64,000 nucleotides of DNA from an uncultured Candidatus Saccharibacteria bacterium (lineage in GTDB: Bacteria; Patescibacteriota; Saccharimonadia; Saccharimonadales; Saccharimonadaceae). Both the position numbers and the translations under genes were made by a program. Below, piece by piece: positions 15,248 to 23,537 of the stretch. Each line of letters begins with the position of its first letter. Position 1 is the first letter of the stretch. The stretch covers positions 62,001 through 126,000 of the forward strand of contig CAPFSK010000002.1 of assembly GCA_948614045.1 (NCBI GenBank), written 5' to 3'. The notes beneath the pieces are model-generated. The model ran no database searches and had not been told where the DNA came from. It saw only the letters and a program-made list of their open reading frames with translations.

Positions 15248-17011
15248 ATGTTCAAAATGTTTAAGTACTTAAAACCTTATGCTTGGCAGGCGATTTTGCT
15301 ATTAGGAATGATCGCATTGCAAGTCTGGTCGTCGCTTCAACTTCCGGCGATGATGGCTGATATCATTAATAATGGCATTATGAAGAGCGACCTCGACTAT
15401 ATTTGGCGCACCGGTGTTTGGATGCTCGGGCTCGCAGTGCTCTCGGCTTTTTGTGCCTTTATGGCTAGCTTCCTCTCCGCCCGTATTGGTACGGCTTTCT
15501 CGCGTGATGTACGTAGTGATTTATTTAAACATATTTTAAGTTTTAGTATTGCTGATATTGATAATTTCTCAACCGCTTCACTTATTACCCGTACAACGAA
15601 CGATATTAATCAGGTTCAGCAAGCCATTATCATGTGTCTCTCGATGGCCCTGCGTGCACCGATGACCTGTATTTTGGCTATCGGTCAGGCTATCGCTACT
15701 GCGCCTGATATGACTTGGATTATCGCACTCGCTGTTGGCGTGATTCTATTCTTGACAATTTTGATTATGTCGATTGTCATGCCAAAATTCGACCTCATCC
15801 AAAAACTTGCCGATCGGATTACGATGTTGACGCGCGAAAATCTCACTGGTCTGCGAGTCATTCGCGCTTTCAATAACGAAAAGCTGGAAAAACGCAAATT
15901 TGATAAGACGAATGATGAGTTCTCGCATTGGAACGCTTGGGTCGACGTAATTTTGTCGCTTCAGAGCCCACTGATTAGTCTTGTATTTAATGGAACGACG
16001 CTGCTCTGTATCTGGATTGGTATCTCGTTGATTACGAAAGATATCGCTTACCTTGGCAACATGATGGCGTTCATGCAGTATGCCATCCAGGTTGTCATGT
16101 CCTTCCTCTTCCTCACTATGCTCTTCGTCGTCCTACCACGTGCCAATGTTTCGGCGAAGCGGATTAACGCAGTCTTGGATGCCAAACCCCAGATTAGCTG
16201 GAAGCCTCATACGGTTGGTAAACCCGAGCTACGTCCGTCGGTTGAGTTTAGTCATGTTGACTTCGCTTATCCTGGCGCCGAAGAGAAGGTCTTGCAGGAT
16301 ATTTCATTCGTCGCACAGCCAGGAGAAACCACGGCCTTTATCGGTTCCACTGGTTCGGGCAAATCGACTTTGATTAACCTCGTACCACGCTTCTTCGAGA
16401 CGACTGGTGGTGAGATTAAGATCAATGGACTGAGTCTCAAGGATTATTCCGAACATGATTTGATGCGTCGGATTGGCTATGTTCCGCAGCGCGGCGTACT
16501 CTTTGCCGGTACCGTCAAGAGCAACATTCTCTTTGGCGCACCAGAGGCCGGCGAGGAACAGATGCGGCTCGCCGCACGTGTCTCCCAGTCTGAAGAGTTT
16601 ATCGAAAAACTCGATAAAAAATACGATTCTCATATCGCTCAAGGCGGAACTAACGTTTCCGGCGGTCAGCGCCAGCGCTTGTCAATTGCTCGTGCGATTG
16701 CGAAAGACCCGGATATTTACATATTCGACGATTCCTTCTCGGCACTCGATATGAAGACTGACGCCAAGCTTCGTGCGGCCCTAAAGCCAGTTACTGAGAA
16801 TGCCGTTACGCTCGTAGTGGCACAGCGTATTAGTACGATTCGCGATGCAGAACAGATTATTGTCTTGGACCAAGGTAAAGTTGTTGGCAAGGGAAATCAT
16901 TATGACTTATTAGCAGGTTGCAGAATTTATCGCGAAATCGCTAAGTCGCAGCTCTCAGATCAGGAATTTAAATCTGAATTGTCAAAAGCAGAGGAGGTAA
17001 AACATGCCTAA
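15248..17011 (+). CDS. ABC exporter half-transporter A (degenerate ATP site)
   Basis: 587 residues: a six-span exporter domain (about 1-310) and a C-terminal ATPase. Walker A GSTGSGKST and signature VSGGQRQR are intact, but Walker B reads IYIFDDSFSALD with Asp in place of the catalytic Glu, and the H-loop is VVAQRIS with Gln for His. This is the classic non-hydrolysing half of a heterodimeric multidrug or peptide exporter (LmrC/BmrC/TM287-like). The partner overlaps the end by eight bases. ATG 15248 follows TATAAT by six bases; an ATG at 15257 is also possible. Substrate unknown. Confidence 0.9.
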   Translation: MFKMFKYLKPYAWQAILLLGMIALQVWSSLQLPAMMADIINNGIMKSDLDYIWRTGVWMLGLAVLSAFCAFMASFLSARIGTAFSRDVRSDLFKHILSFSIADIDNFSTASLITRTTNDINQVQQAIIMCLSMALRAPMTCILAIGQAIATAPDMTWIIALAVGVILFLTILIMSIVMPKFDLIQKLADRITMLTRENLTGLRVIRAFNNEKLEKRKFDKTNDEFSHWNAWVDVILSLQSPLISLVFNGTTLLCIWIGISLITKDIAYLGNMMAFMQYAIQVVMSFLFLTMLFVVLPRANVSAKRINAVLDAKPQISWKPHTVGKPELRPSVEFSHVDFAYPGAEEKVLQDISFVAQPGETTAFIGSTGSGKSTLINLVPRFFETTGGEIKINGLSLKDYSEHDLMRRIGYVPQRGVLFAGTVKSNILFGAPEAGEEQMRLAARVSQSEEFIEKLDKKYDSHIAQGGTNVSGGQRQRLSIARAIAKDPDIYIFDDSFSALDMKTDAKLRAALKPVTENAVTLVVAQRISTIRDAEQIIVLDQGKVVGKGNHYDLLAGCRIYREIAKSQLSDQEFKSELSKAEEVKHA

Positions 17012-18833
17012 AACCGGAAATGGCGAAAAGCCGAAAAACCTTGGGGTTGCTTTCAAGCGTTTCGTGTCGACTCTGAAGCCTTGGATGGTACCAATTATTT
17101 TTGCGATGGTTCTCTCGGTTGGTGCGACCGTTTGCTCGATCTTTGGGCCAAAAGTCCTCGGCGAAATGACCAATACTGCCGCTGAAGACTACGGCCAGGC
17201 CGTTATTGAAGCCGGTGGGCAAGTTCCCGACAGCGAAACATTAGGTGCCGCGATTAGCTGGGGAAAGCTAGGGCAGCTGGCCCTCATCCTGATTGGTCTT
17301 TACCTCGTTTCGGCCGTATTGAGTTATGTTGAAGGCGTTATTCTTTCAGTTGTTTCGGCGCATTATGCGAAAAAGATGCGCGCCGAGCTTTTAGACAAAA
17401 TTAGCCGCTTGCCGATTTCTTATTTCGATAAGCATCAGTTTGGCGACACTCTCTCGCGCATGTCAAACGACATTAGCACAGTTGCTAATACGCTCGCCGA
17501 CGTGCTTTCGCGTATTATCACCAGCCTTACGACGGTCATCGGTATCTTAATTATGATGCTGACGATTTCAGTTTGGCTATCGGTCATTGCACTTGTTGCT
17601 GTGCCGTTTTCACTAATCTTTGTCGGGTTGGTGGCGAAAAAAGGCCAGAAATACTTCCGCAGCCAGCAGACTACGCTTGGTAATTTGAATAATATTATCG
17701 AAGAGGACTACTCCGGGCAGGCTATTATTAAGGCCAATTCTTATGAAGCGAATGCGATTCAAAAATTCAATCAGACCAGCAATCGCCTCTACGAAGTTTC
17801 TTGGAAAGCTCAGTTCTTCGGTGCGCTTGCCTTTCCGATTACCCACGTCTTTACCAATTTAAGTTACGTTCTGATTTGTGTCGCTGGCGGTCGTCTTGCG
17901 ATTGACGGGAAGCTGCTAATCGGTAGTGTTCAGGCATTTATCCAGTACGTCAATCAGTTCAATCGCCCGATCACCGAAGTTTCGCAAATTGCTGCCAATA
18001 TCCAACAAACTCTCGCTGCCGCGGAGCGCATCTATGACTTCCTAGATGAACCCGAGGAATCGCCTGATCCTGTCTCAGCATCGGAAATTTCCGCCATCAA
18101 AGGCGCAGTCGGTTTTCATAATGTTAACTTTTCTTACGACAAGGAGCGTCCGATTATTAAAGATTTTTCGGTCAAGATTCAACCCGGCATGCAGGTTGCG
18201 ATCGTCGGCCCGACCGGCGCCGGTAAAACGACGATTATTAATCTCCTTATGCGTTTCTACGACCCGGATAGCGGGTATATCACGATTGATGGCGTGCCGA
18301 CGAAAGAGATGAAGCGCGCTGATGTCCGTAAACTCTTCAGCATGGTCCTACAGGATACTTGGCTCTTCTCCGGGACGATCGAGGAGAATCTGAAGTACGG
18401 CAAGACAGGTGCTACGCATGATGAAATTGTTCGCGCGACCGAAGCTAGCAACACGCATCATTTTATCGAATCTCTATCTCACGGTTATCGCACGATGATT
18501 TCTGAAGATTCGGATAATATCTCTGCTGGTGAGAAACAGCTACTTACGATTGCTCGTGCCATGGTCGCAAATCCGCCGATGATGATCCTGGATGAGGCGA
18601 CGTCCAATGTCGATACGCGCACTGAACAACTAATCCAAGATGCTTTTGCGAAGTTAACCCATGGGCGCACGAGCTTCGTCATCGCTCACCGCCTGTCAAC
18701 GATTCGTAATTCCGACCTGATCTTGGTCATGAAAGAGGGCAACATTGTCGAACAGGGTACGCATGACCAGCTGCTTGCTCAGAATGGCTTCTATGCTGAA
18801 CTTTACAATTCACAGTTTGCGGACGCCGAATAA
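17004..18833 (+). CDS. ABC exporter half-transporter B (catalytic site)
   Basis: 609 residues: exporter membrane domain then ATPase with Walker A GPTGAGKTT, Walker B MMILDEATSNVD with the catalytic Glu, and H-loop VIAHRLST. The signature is ISAGEKQLL, a divergent form typical of the half that lends a weak signature to the degenerate site while its own Walker motifs pair with the good signature of subunit A. Together they make one hydrolysing site. GGAGG lies just before ATG 17004, inside the first gene. The pair probably exports drugs, lipids or peptides. Confidence 0.92.
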   Translation: MPKTGNGEKPKNLGVAFKRFVSTLKPWMVPIIFAMVLSVGATVCSIFGPKVLGEMTNTAAEDYGQAVIEAGGQVPDSETLGAAISWGKLGQLALILIGLYLVSAVLSYVEGVILSVVSAHYAKKMRAELLDKISRLPISYFDKHQFGDTLSRMSNDISTVANTLADVLSRIITSLTTVIGILIMMLTISVWLSVIALVAVPFSLIFVGLVAKKGQKYFRSQQTTLGNLNNIIEEDYSGQAIIKANSYEANAIQKFNQTSNRLYEVSWKAQFFGALAFPITHVFTNLSYVLICVAGGRLAIDGKLLIGSVQAFIQYVNQFNRPITEVSQIAANIQQTLAAAERIYDFLDEPEESPDPVSASEISAIKGAVGFHNVNFSYDKERPIIKDFSVKIQPGMQVAIVGPTGAGKTTIINLLMRFYDPDSGYITIDGVPTKEMKRADVRKLFSMVLQDTWLFSGTIEENLKYGKTGATHDEIVRATEASNTHHFIESLSHGYRTMISEDSDNISAGEKQLLTIARAMVANPPMMILDEATSNVDTRTEQLIQDAFAKLTHGRTSFVIAHRLSTIRNSDLILVMKEGNIVEQGTHDQLLAQNGFYAELYNSQFADAE

Positions 18834-18850
18834 TTTTGCTGGGCACATGC

Positions 18851-18856
18851 TATAAT
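18851..18856 (+). promoter_or_regulatory. Leaderless promoter -10 of dut
   Basis: TATAAT six bases before the ATG at 18863. Confidence 0.6.
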
Positions 18857-18862
18857 AGGAAT

Positions 18863-19351
18863 ATGAAAGTACGAGGTTTTGAAATTGCCAAAGGCTGGGA
18901 AGATAAGAATATCGCCCTGCCGCGCCGTAGTACTGCGCAGGCGGCGGCTTATGACATTGCCGCCGCAGAAGACGTCATTGTACCGGTATTTCGCCCCGGT
19001 ATCAAGCCTACACTTATTCCGACCGGTCTGAAGGCCTATTGTCAGCCTGACGAATGTTATTTTATTTTCAATCGCAGTTCTGGCGCCGGCAAGGGAATTG
19101 TGTTAGCGAATGGCGTCGGCGTGATCGATGCGGACTACTATGGCAATCCCGAGACCGATGGTCATTTCCAGGTCCTGGTCTTCAACGTCCTTAATCATGA
19201 TTTACAGATCAAGAAAGGTGATCGTATCGCGCAAGTTATTTTCCAGAAGTTCCTGATAGCTGACGGCGACGACGCTAGTGGTCAGCGCCGTGGCGGTTTC
19301 GGCTCGACCGACAGGGCTCAAGATGAGAATGGTATTGACAAAAATGAATAA
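18863..19351 (+). CDS. dut: dUTP diphosphatase
   Basis: Hydrolyses dUTP to dUMP, keeping uracil out of DNA and feeding thymidylate synthase. The five trimeric dUTPase motifs can be followed: AAYDIAAAED (1), NRSSGAGKG (2), GVGVIDADYYGNP (3, with the catalytic Asp and the Tyr that excludes ribose), GDRIAQVIFQKF (4) and RRGGFGSTD (5, the mobile arm). Length 162 residues is slightly above the usual 140-150 because of an insert before motif 3 and an acidic tail. dCTP deaminase shares the fold, but motif 3 and the GFGST arm favour dUTPase. A uracil-DNA glycosylase is encoded at 36.0 kb. Confidence 0.88.
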   Translation: MKVRGFEIAKGWEDKNIALPRRSTAQAAAYDIAAAEDVIVPVFRPGIKPTLIPTGLKAYCQPDECYFIFNRSSGAGKGIVLANGVGVIDADYYGNPETDGHFQVLVFNVLNHDLQIKKGDRIAQVIFQKFLIADGDDASGQRRGGFGSTDRAQDENGIDKNE

Positions 19352-19395
19352 ACCCCTGCGAAGGGTGCACTAAGAAGGTAAAAACGGAGGTATAA

Positions 19396-20289
19396 ATGAG
19401 TAAAAGTAAGGTTTATTTCACCCGCGAAATCTCACCAGCTAGCCTGGTGAGAGTCTATGAGGCATTAGGCGTAACATTGCCCGGCAAGGTCGCGGTGAAG
19501 ATTTCGACTGGCGAAGCTGGCAATCCGAATTATCTGAAGCCTGAGCTGATTCAAGATTTAGTTCAGAAGCTAAAGGGCACAATTGTCGAGTGTAATACGG
19601 CTTACGAAGGGGCGCGTAATGATACTGTAGCGCATCTCCAGACTGCCAAGGAGCATGGTTTCACCGAAATTGCCGATGTCGATATTATGGATGCCGATGG
19701 CGAAATTGAAATCCCCGTAAAGAATGGCAAGTACCTCGAGGTTGACATTATTGGCAAGAACTTCGAGAATTATGATTCTATGCTAAATCTTGCGCATTTC
19801 AAAGGTCATCCGATGGGTGGCTTCGGCGGTGCGCTCAAAAATCAATCCATCGGTATCGCCTCGGCGGCTGGCAAAGCTTATATTCATACTGCCGGGAAGA
19901 GCCGCGACGTGGCGACGCTCTGGGAGCATACTGCGCCGCAGGATGATTTTCTCGAGTCAATGGCGGAGGCAGCTACGGCGGTTGCGGATTATATGAGGGA
20001 GCAGGAAAAGCCGATTGTTTATATTAACGTTATCAATAACCTTAGTGTCGACTGTGATTGCGTTGCGACGCCTGAGGCGCCTTGTATGGCGGACATTGGG
20101 ATCGCCGGCTCGCTCGACCCGGTTGCCCTCGACCAGGCCTGCATTGATATGATTTGGAATTCGGATGATCCTGGGCGTGACCATTTCGTCGAGCGCGTCG
20201 AACGCCAGAATGGCCGGCTGATTATTGACGCGGCCGCCAGGCTCGGTCTCGGGTCGAAAGACTATGAACTTGTTGAGCTAGATCAATAA
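19396..20289 (+). CDS. DUF362 domain-containing protein
   Basis: 297-residue soluble protein of the DUF362 family. Recognised by VAVKISTGEAGNPNYLKPELI, in pieces, the NTAYEGARNDT segment, LAHFKGHPMGGFGGALKNQSIG with the conserved His and GG turn, and late DPVALDQACIDM. Family members are often linked to iron-sulfur or flavin redox chemistry; here no CxxCxxC ferredoxin motif is present, but cysteines occur in SVDCDCVATPEAPCM. Exact role unknown. Start ATG follows CGGAGG by seven bases. Monocistronic. Confidence 0.85.
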   Translation: MSKSKVYFTREISPASLVRVYEALGVTLPGKVAVKISTGEAGNPNYLKPELIQDLVQKLKGTIVECNTAYEGARNDTVAHLQTAKEHGFTEIADVDIMDADGEIEIPVKNGKYLEVDIIGKNFENYDSMLNLAHFKGHPMGGFGGALKNQSIGIASAAGKAYIHTAGKSRDVATLWEHTAPQDDFLESMAEAATAVADYMREQEKPIVYINVINNLSVDCDCVATPEAPCMADIGIAGSLDPVALDQACIDMIWNSDDPGRDHFVERVERQNGRLIIDAAARLGLGSKDYELVELDQ

Positions 20290-20336
20290 AGCTACGAGGG
20301 GTTGAGGAGTGAACTCTACGCCTTCGTCCTCTCGCG

Positions 20337-21407
20337 TTATTTTCCGAAAACTGCTACGTATTCTTCCAGCGTAATCCCGCGCTGGAAGATTTCTTGTGCC
20401 GCTTCGCGTCCCACATACCGATAATGCCATGGTTCGTAACTATAGCCCGTCAAATCCTCTTTGCCCTCCGGATAACGTAAGATAAATCCATATTCATGTG
20501 CATGTTCAGCCAACCATGTCGCCACCGGGCTGCCTGCAAAGCTGCTCGTCGTCTCGCCAGGAGTGAAGACGTCAATCGCTCTACCTGTCTGGTGCTCGGA
20601 GTATCCCGGTTTCGCTGCGTACTTTAACGCATATTCTTCGTCGCCCTCTGCGAGATAACTGGCGAATACTTCCTCTTGTTCCTCATAACCACGATAGCCC
20701 GAGGTTACATATAACTGATAGCCGGCTGCCTGCGCTGCCGCGAACATCTCTTCAAACGCTGCATACGTTTCGCGCTCCATGTGCTCCCCTATGCTCCCGT
20801 AACTCGCACTCTGCTCGACTAGATCTACCGTGAAATCATGGTCAAGATAATAATATTTATTCACCAAAAGCAAATCACCATTCTCAAGATTTGCCGCCTC
20901 GGTCTCGTTATAATACTCACGGTCGCGGTTCGCATTCACCAGCGCTACGACTTCTTTCGATTCCAGCTCTTGTTCTGCGCTGGATACAAGGGCGAAATAC
21001 CGTGCTTGATTTCGTGTCAGATAGTACTCTTCGTACAGGATTTCAATCATCTGCTCCGTATATTTTTCATCCGTATCGTAGTCCGGACGATTAACTAGCT
21101 TCAGTATTAACTCTGGCGCAAAACTATATTTCTGTTCCGCCTGAATATAATCTGCTAATTTTTCCACCCGAAAATCCGCCGGCGCAACCTCCATACTTAT
21201 CAGCTGAGTCAATTCTGGCAGATATTCACTCCCGAAAACCGGCTCTAACTCGCTGCGTTTCAGTCGTGCGGTGATTACCTCGATTTCGTCAGTGCTATAT
21301 CCTAAACGACTTAACTTTTGTGGCGTGCTGTTCAGCCAAAAACAAAGCCCTACCGCCAAAATCGCTGTTACAACTAACCCAAACCCCAGTGTCCGCTTCT
21401 TTACCAT
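20337..21407 (-). CDS. D-alanyl-D-alanine carboxypeptidase, VanY/M15B type
   Basis: Zinc peptidase that trims the terminal D-Ala of peptidoglycan stem peptides, outside the membrane. A short N-terminal anchor (LGFGLVVTAILAVGLCFWL, about residues 5-23), then about 190 residues of helical spacer, then the M15B domain with GYRGYEEQEEVF, the zinc motif SEHQTGRAID (His and Asp) and EPWHYRYVG with the catalytic Glu and zinc His. 356 residues from ATG 21407. That start is chosen because a minus-strand TATAAT ends six bases before it; an ATG at 21413 touches the -10 itself. Divergent from the split serine hydrolase, possibly a shared cell-wall locus. Confidence 0.9.
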   Translation of the reverse strand: MVKKRTLGFGLVVTAILAVGLCFWLNSTPQKLSRLGYSTDEIEVITARLKRSELEPVFGSEYLPELTQLISMEVAPADFRVEKLADYIQAEQKYSFAPELILKLVNRPDYDTDEKYTEQMIEILYEEYYLTRNQARYFALVSSAEQELESKEVVALVNANRDREYYNETEAANLENGDLLLVNKYYYLDHDFTVDLVEQSASYGSIGEHMERETYAAFEEMFAAAQAAGYQLYVTSGYRGYEEQEEVFASYLAEGDEEYALKYAAKPGYSEHQTGRAIDVFTPGETTSSFAGSPVATWLAEHAHEYGFILRYPEGKEDLTGYSYEPWHYRYVGREAAQEIFQRGITLEEYVAVFGK

Positions 21408-21413
21408 ATCCAT

Positions 21414-21419
21414 ATTATA
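21414..21419 (-). promoter_or_regulatory. Leaderless promoter -10 of the carboxypeptidase
   Basis: TATAAT on the minus strand, six bases before the ATG at 21407; divergent from the promoter at 21456-21484. Confidence 0.6.
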
Positions 21420-21455
21420 CGCGAAACCACTCAAAAACTCCACCGGCAGGCCAAT

Positions 21456-21484
21456 TTGATTAAAACGGATATTCGTAGTATAAT
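21456..21484 (+). promoter_or_regulatory. Leaderless promoter of the split serine hydrolase
   Basis: TTGATT (21456-21461), 17 bases, TATAAT (21479-21484), seven bases, ATG at 21492. Confidence 0.65.
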
Positions 21485-21491
21485 AAAATAA

Positions 21492-21755
21492 ATGGGAAAT
21501 AAAAAAGCTCGCGCGCAATCTCGACGCGATAGTCGGTCAAAAACACGTCGCACTAAAGCTGCTAAAACCGGCATTTTGCTGCGCAACTTTCAGATTGGCT
21601 GTTTCGTAGTTGGTATTATCTGTTGCTTGATCGGTATGAGTTTTGGCATTTTTGAGGCAATTACTACTGCTACGAAGGCTGCTCCAGTTACCATCGGTGG
21701 TGTCGATGGTCGCAGTGGCGCCGGAGAAGAAAATGGGGGGGGGCGCCATTATTAG
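21492..21755 (+). CDS. N-terminal anchor part of a frameshifted serine hydrolase
   Basis: 87 residues: a strongly basic start (MGNKKARAQSRRDSRSKTRR), a membrane span (about residues 33-54, GCFVVGIICCLIGMSFGIF) and a short external linker ending after the nine-G run at 21735-21743 in a TAG at 21753. By itself it is only an anchor. The catalytic domain continues in the next frame; one G fewer would join the two. The leaderless promoter in front and intact sequence on both sides suggest a live gene in an off state, or a sequencing or assembly slip in the homopolymer. Confidence 0.7.
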   Translation: MGNKKARAQSRRDSRSKTRRTKAAKTGILLRNFQIGCFVVGIICCLIGMSFGIFEAITTATKAAPVTIGGVDGRSGAGEENGGGRHY

Positions 21756-22542
21756 CGATAGAGCTAGTGCGCCCCAGATTCTAACCAAAATTAATCAAAT
21801 TGTCATACCAGAGGAGCAAAAGTCGCTTGCTGAGACTTTTGCTAAGCCTCAAACTTTCTCAACTCTGCAAGAAGTAGTCGATAATTGGTTAGCAAACTAT
21901 GCGCATGGTGAAGTGGGAATTGAAGTTTTTAATGTTAATGCTGGTTCAGTCGTTGCTAGCTATCGCTCAACTGCACAGATGCGCCCGAAATCAATTTACA
22001 AATTGTTCTATCTCTATGATGCTTATGCGCAAATCGATGCTGGGCTAGATGACCCAAATCAACCCTATGCTGACGGATATACCTTAGGTCAATGTCTCGA
22101 CGTGACGGTGCGCTACTCCAATAATCCTTGCCCGGAAAAAATGTATGATGATCCGGCTCGTTCTGCGCGGGTTGCGCAGTTAATTCAGCGCGTCGGGCTA
22201 GCAAATACTTGGCCAGACGGTCTAATGACCTCAGCGCATGACGTGTCGCTATTCTTGCAATTTCTCTATTGGCATCCAGATTGGTCGGCCAGTTCTTGGG
22301 CGAAAGTGCGAGAGACTATGCTTAATCAGCCATACCTCTATCGCAAGGGTCTGCCGAGTGGATTCACGACAGCCGCCGTCTATGACAAGGCAGGCTGGGG
22401 CGATGGACGATATAATGATGCCGCTATGGTTGAATTTCCGAATGGCGCTCGCTACATCGTGGTGGTCACGACGACGAATACGAGCTACACCGCTTTAGCG
22501 GCGCTCGGTCGGATGCTTGAGCGGACCATGTTAACACTCTAG
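21733..22542 (+). CDS. Serine hydrolase / class A beta-lactamase-like domain, in a shifted frame
   Basis: About 269 residues. The active-site S-x-x-K is seen in RPKSIYKLFYLYDAY, an SxN-type element in VRYSNNPCPEKM, and a KAGWG triad in place of KTG in YDKAGWGDGRYND. This is the penicillin-binding / class A beta-lactamase fold; with its KAG motif and external location it may act on peptidoglycan or another ester or peptide. It lacks its own signal: the membrane anchor lies in the upstream frame, separated by a nine-G run. An ATG at 21733 with GGAGA in front could restart translation, but the product would then stay inside the cell. Full fused length would be about 350 residues. Confidence 0.75.
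   Translation: MGGGAIISDRASAPQILTKINQIVIPEEQKSLAETFAKPQTFSTLQEVVDNWLANYAHGEVGIEVFNVNAGSVVASYRSTAQMRPKSIYKLFYLYDAYAQIDAGLDDPNQPYADGYTLGQCLDVTVRYSNNPCPEKMYDDPARSARVAQLIQRVGLANTWPDGLMTSAHDVSLFLQFLYWHPDWSASSWAKVRETMLNQPYLYRKGLPSGFTTAAVYDKAGWGDGRYNDAAMVEFPNGARYIVVVTTTNTSYTALAALGRMLERTMLTL
21735..21743 (+). repeat. Nine-G homopolymer tract, candidate phase-variation switch
   Basis: G9 inside the coding region of the serine hydrolase. With nine G the anchor frame stops at 21755; with eight (or eleven) the anchor and catalytic frames fuse. Confidence 0.75.
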
Positions 22543-22619
22543 CATGAGGCGCGCAGCTTACAAAAACCCAATTTTTCTAACCTAACTCTTGTTAGCTACC
22601 TCTGTTAAGAATAGCTTTG

Positions 22620-22651
22620 GAGGTTAAAATTTTTCTAAAAATTTTAACCTC
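22620..22651. terminator. AT-rich perfect hairpin, probable bidirectional terminator
   Basis: Fifteen-base arms GAGGTTAAAATTTTT and complement with a two-base centre; A/T runs on both sides of the stem give terminators in both directions. It separates the serine hydrolase from the first surface-domain cassette. Confidence 0.6.
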
Positions 22652-22688
22652 GCAAAAAACAATACTAATGTAGGCCCTCTATAATATC

Positions 22689-22967
22689 ATGAATTATTAT
22701 AATGCTACTTCCGGCACTACCGGCGCCACCACCATAGTACAGTTACCATTGGCTTTTGTCCGTAGTGGGAGCGTGAATATGGGCGACGGCAGAGTTTACT
22801 TCGTCGGCGTGTGGGGTTGGGATTGGTCGCGTACTTCTAGATCGTCTACGAACGCTTACTACTTGCAGTTCGGTGTATCCGATATCTACCCGTCAGGCAA
22901 CGACAATCGTTGGGTCGGTTTCTCCCTCCGCTGCCGTACTCATGGCAGGAAAAATAAGGCGAGATAG
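22689..22967 (+). pseudogene. FISUMP-like surface-domain cassette 1
   Basis: 92-codon frame with no signal peptide. It holds the C-terminal piece of a domain like the Fibrobacter succinogenes major paralogous (FISUMP) family: LPLAFVRSG, a variable core with GWDWSRTSRSSTNAYYLQF, then DNRWVGFSLRCR. In full proteins the part before LPLAFVRSG is a long region containing a CPAGWRLPT-type motif; here only a YYNATSGTTGATT stub is present, so it is a fragment. The 50 bases at 22719-22768 are identical to 54745-54794 in cassette 3, after which the DNA diverges. A TATAAT at 22680 is too close to the ATG to be convincing. The stop lies inside the palindromic element. Confidence 0.6.
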
Positions 22968-23145
22968 CTACTTTCAGAAACCATCCGCAGGGCAACGGCC
23001 CGAGGAAGAGGAGGCTCGCACCCGTAACGAATCTAGTAGGAGTCCGAAAGAAGAAAGAGCTTGCTCTTTCTTCCGAGGCGACACCCTAGAATCTGAGCGA
23101 AGCGAAGACGGATGAGAACTCCGTGTTGAAGAAAGTAGCTATCTC
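22961..23145. repeat. 185-base imperfect palindromic element between two cassettes
   Basis: Perfect 15-base terminal inverted repeats, GAGATAGCTACTTTC (22961-22975) and complement (23131-23145). A central 11-base stem, GAAGAAAGAGC / GCTCTTTCTTC with TT between (23050-23073), and partly matching flanks (GAATCTAG ... CTAGAATC) make almost the whole unit fold on itself. No transposase. It lies exactly between cassettes 1 and 2, which face each other. The long frame 22873-23115 across it is not considered a gene. Confidence 0.7.
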
Positions 23146-23163
23146 TCCCTCCTCTTTCCTCCA

Positions 23164-23390
23164 TTAGGCACTACCTGGGTAGAGGCAGCGGAGGGAGTAA
23201 CCACCCCATCGATAGCGACTATCTGACGACGCGATAAAACTAGGTTGAAGAATAAGGTTATATGCGGCATCTGACGACATAGCCGTGCTCGACCAATAAT
23301 ACGCTCGATCTCCCATCACTGCTATTCCTCCCTGACTTACATGCTGAAATCCAATATCCGCCATCCCGCTACGGACAAAAGCCAATGTCC
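23164..23390 (-). pseudogene. FISUMP-like surface-domain cassette 2, inverted
   Basis: Minus-strand counterpart of cassette 1: LAFVRSGMADIG, a variable core with AYYWSSTAMSSDAAYNLIL, then YRWGGYSLRCLYPGSA and a stop. The bases encoding LAFVRSG (complement of 23366-23387) match the other cassettes at 21 of 22 positions, and the GGTT-CTCCCTCCGCTG end is shared, while the core is unrelated at DNA level. No start codon context, ribosome binding site or promoter in front; upstream reading is closed. A fragment or a silent donor cassette. Confidence 0.6.
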
Positions 23391-23537
23391 TGGATTGTCG
23401 AGAAGATTTTTAGACTCAATTTTTCTCTCAACTTACTTTTTCATGCTATACTAAAATAAGTAAAACCGGTGGAAAGAAAAAGGGAAAAACGTCCTTGGGC
23501 AAGACACATATTATACTAAGAGTGGAGGCCCCTTGCC

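Noticed and set aside
20290..20336. Terminator between the DUF362 and carboxypeptidase genes
   Set aside because: Some self-complementarity but no convincing stem with T run; too weak to list.
22873..23115. 80-codon frame across the palindromic element
   Set aside because: It starts inside cassette 1 in another frame and consists of palindrome sequence; low-complexity Arg/Glu/Ser product with no start site.
22689..23390. Full diversity-generating retroelement
   Set aside because: The cassettes resemble variable repeats, but no reverse transcriptase or adenine-rich template repeat is found in the window.
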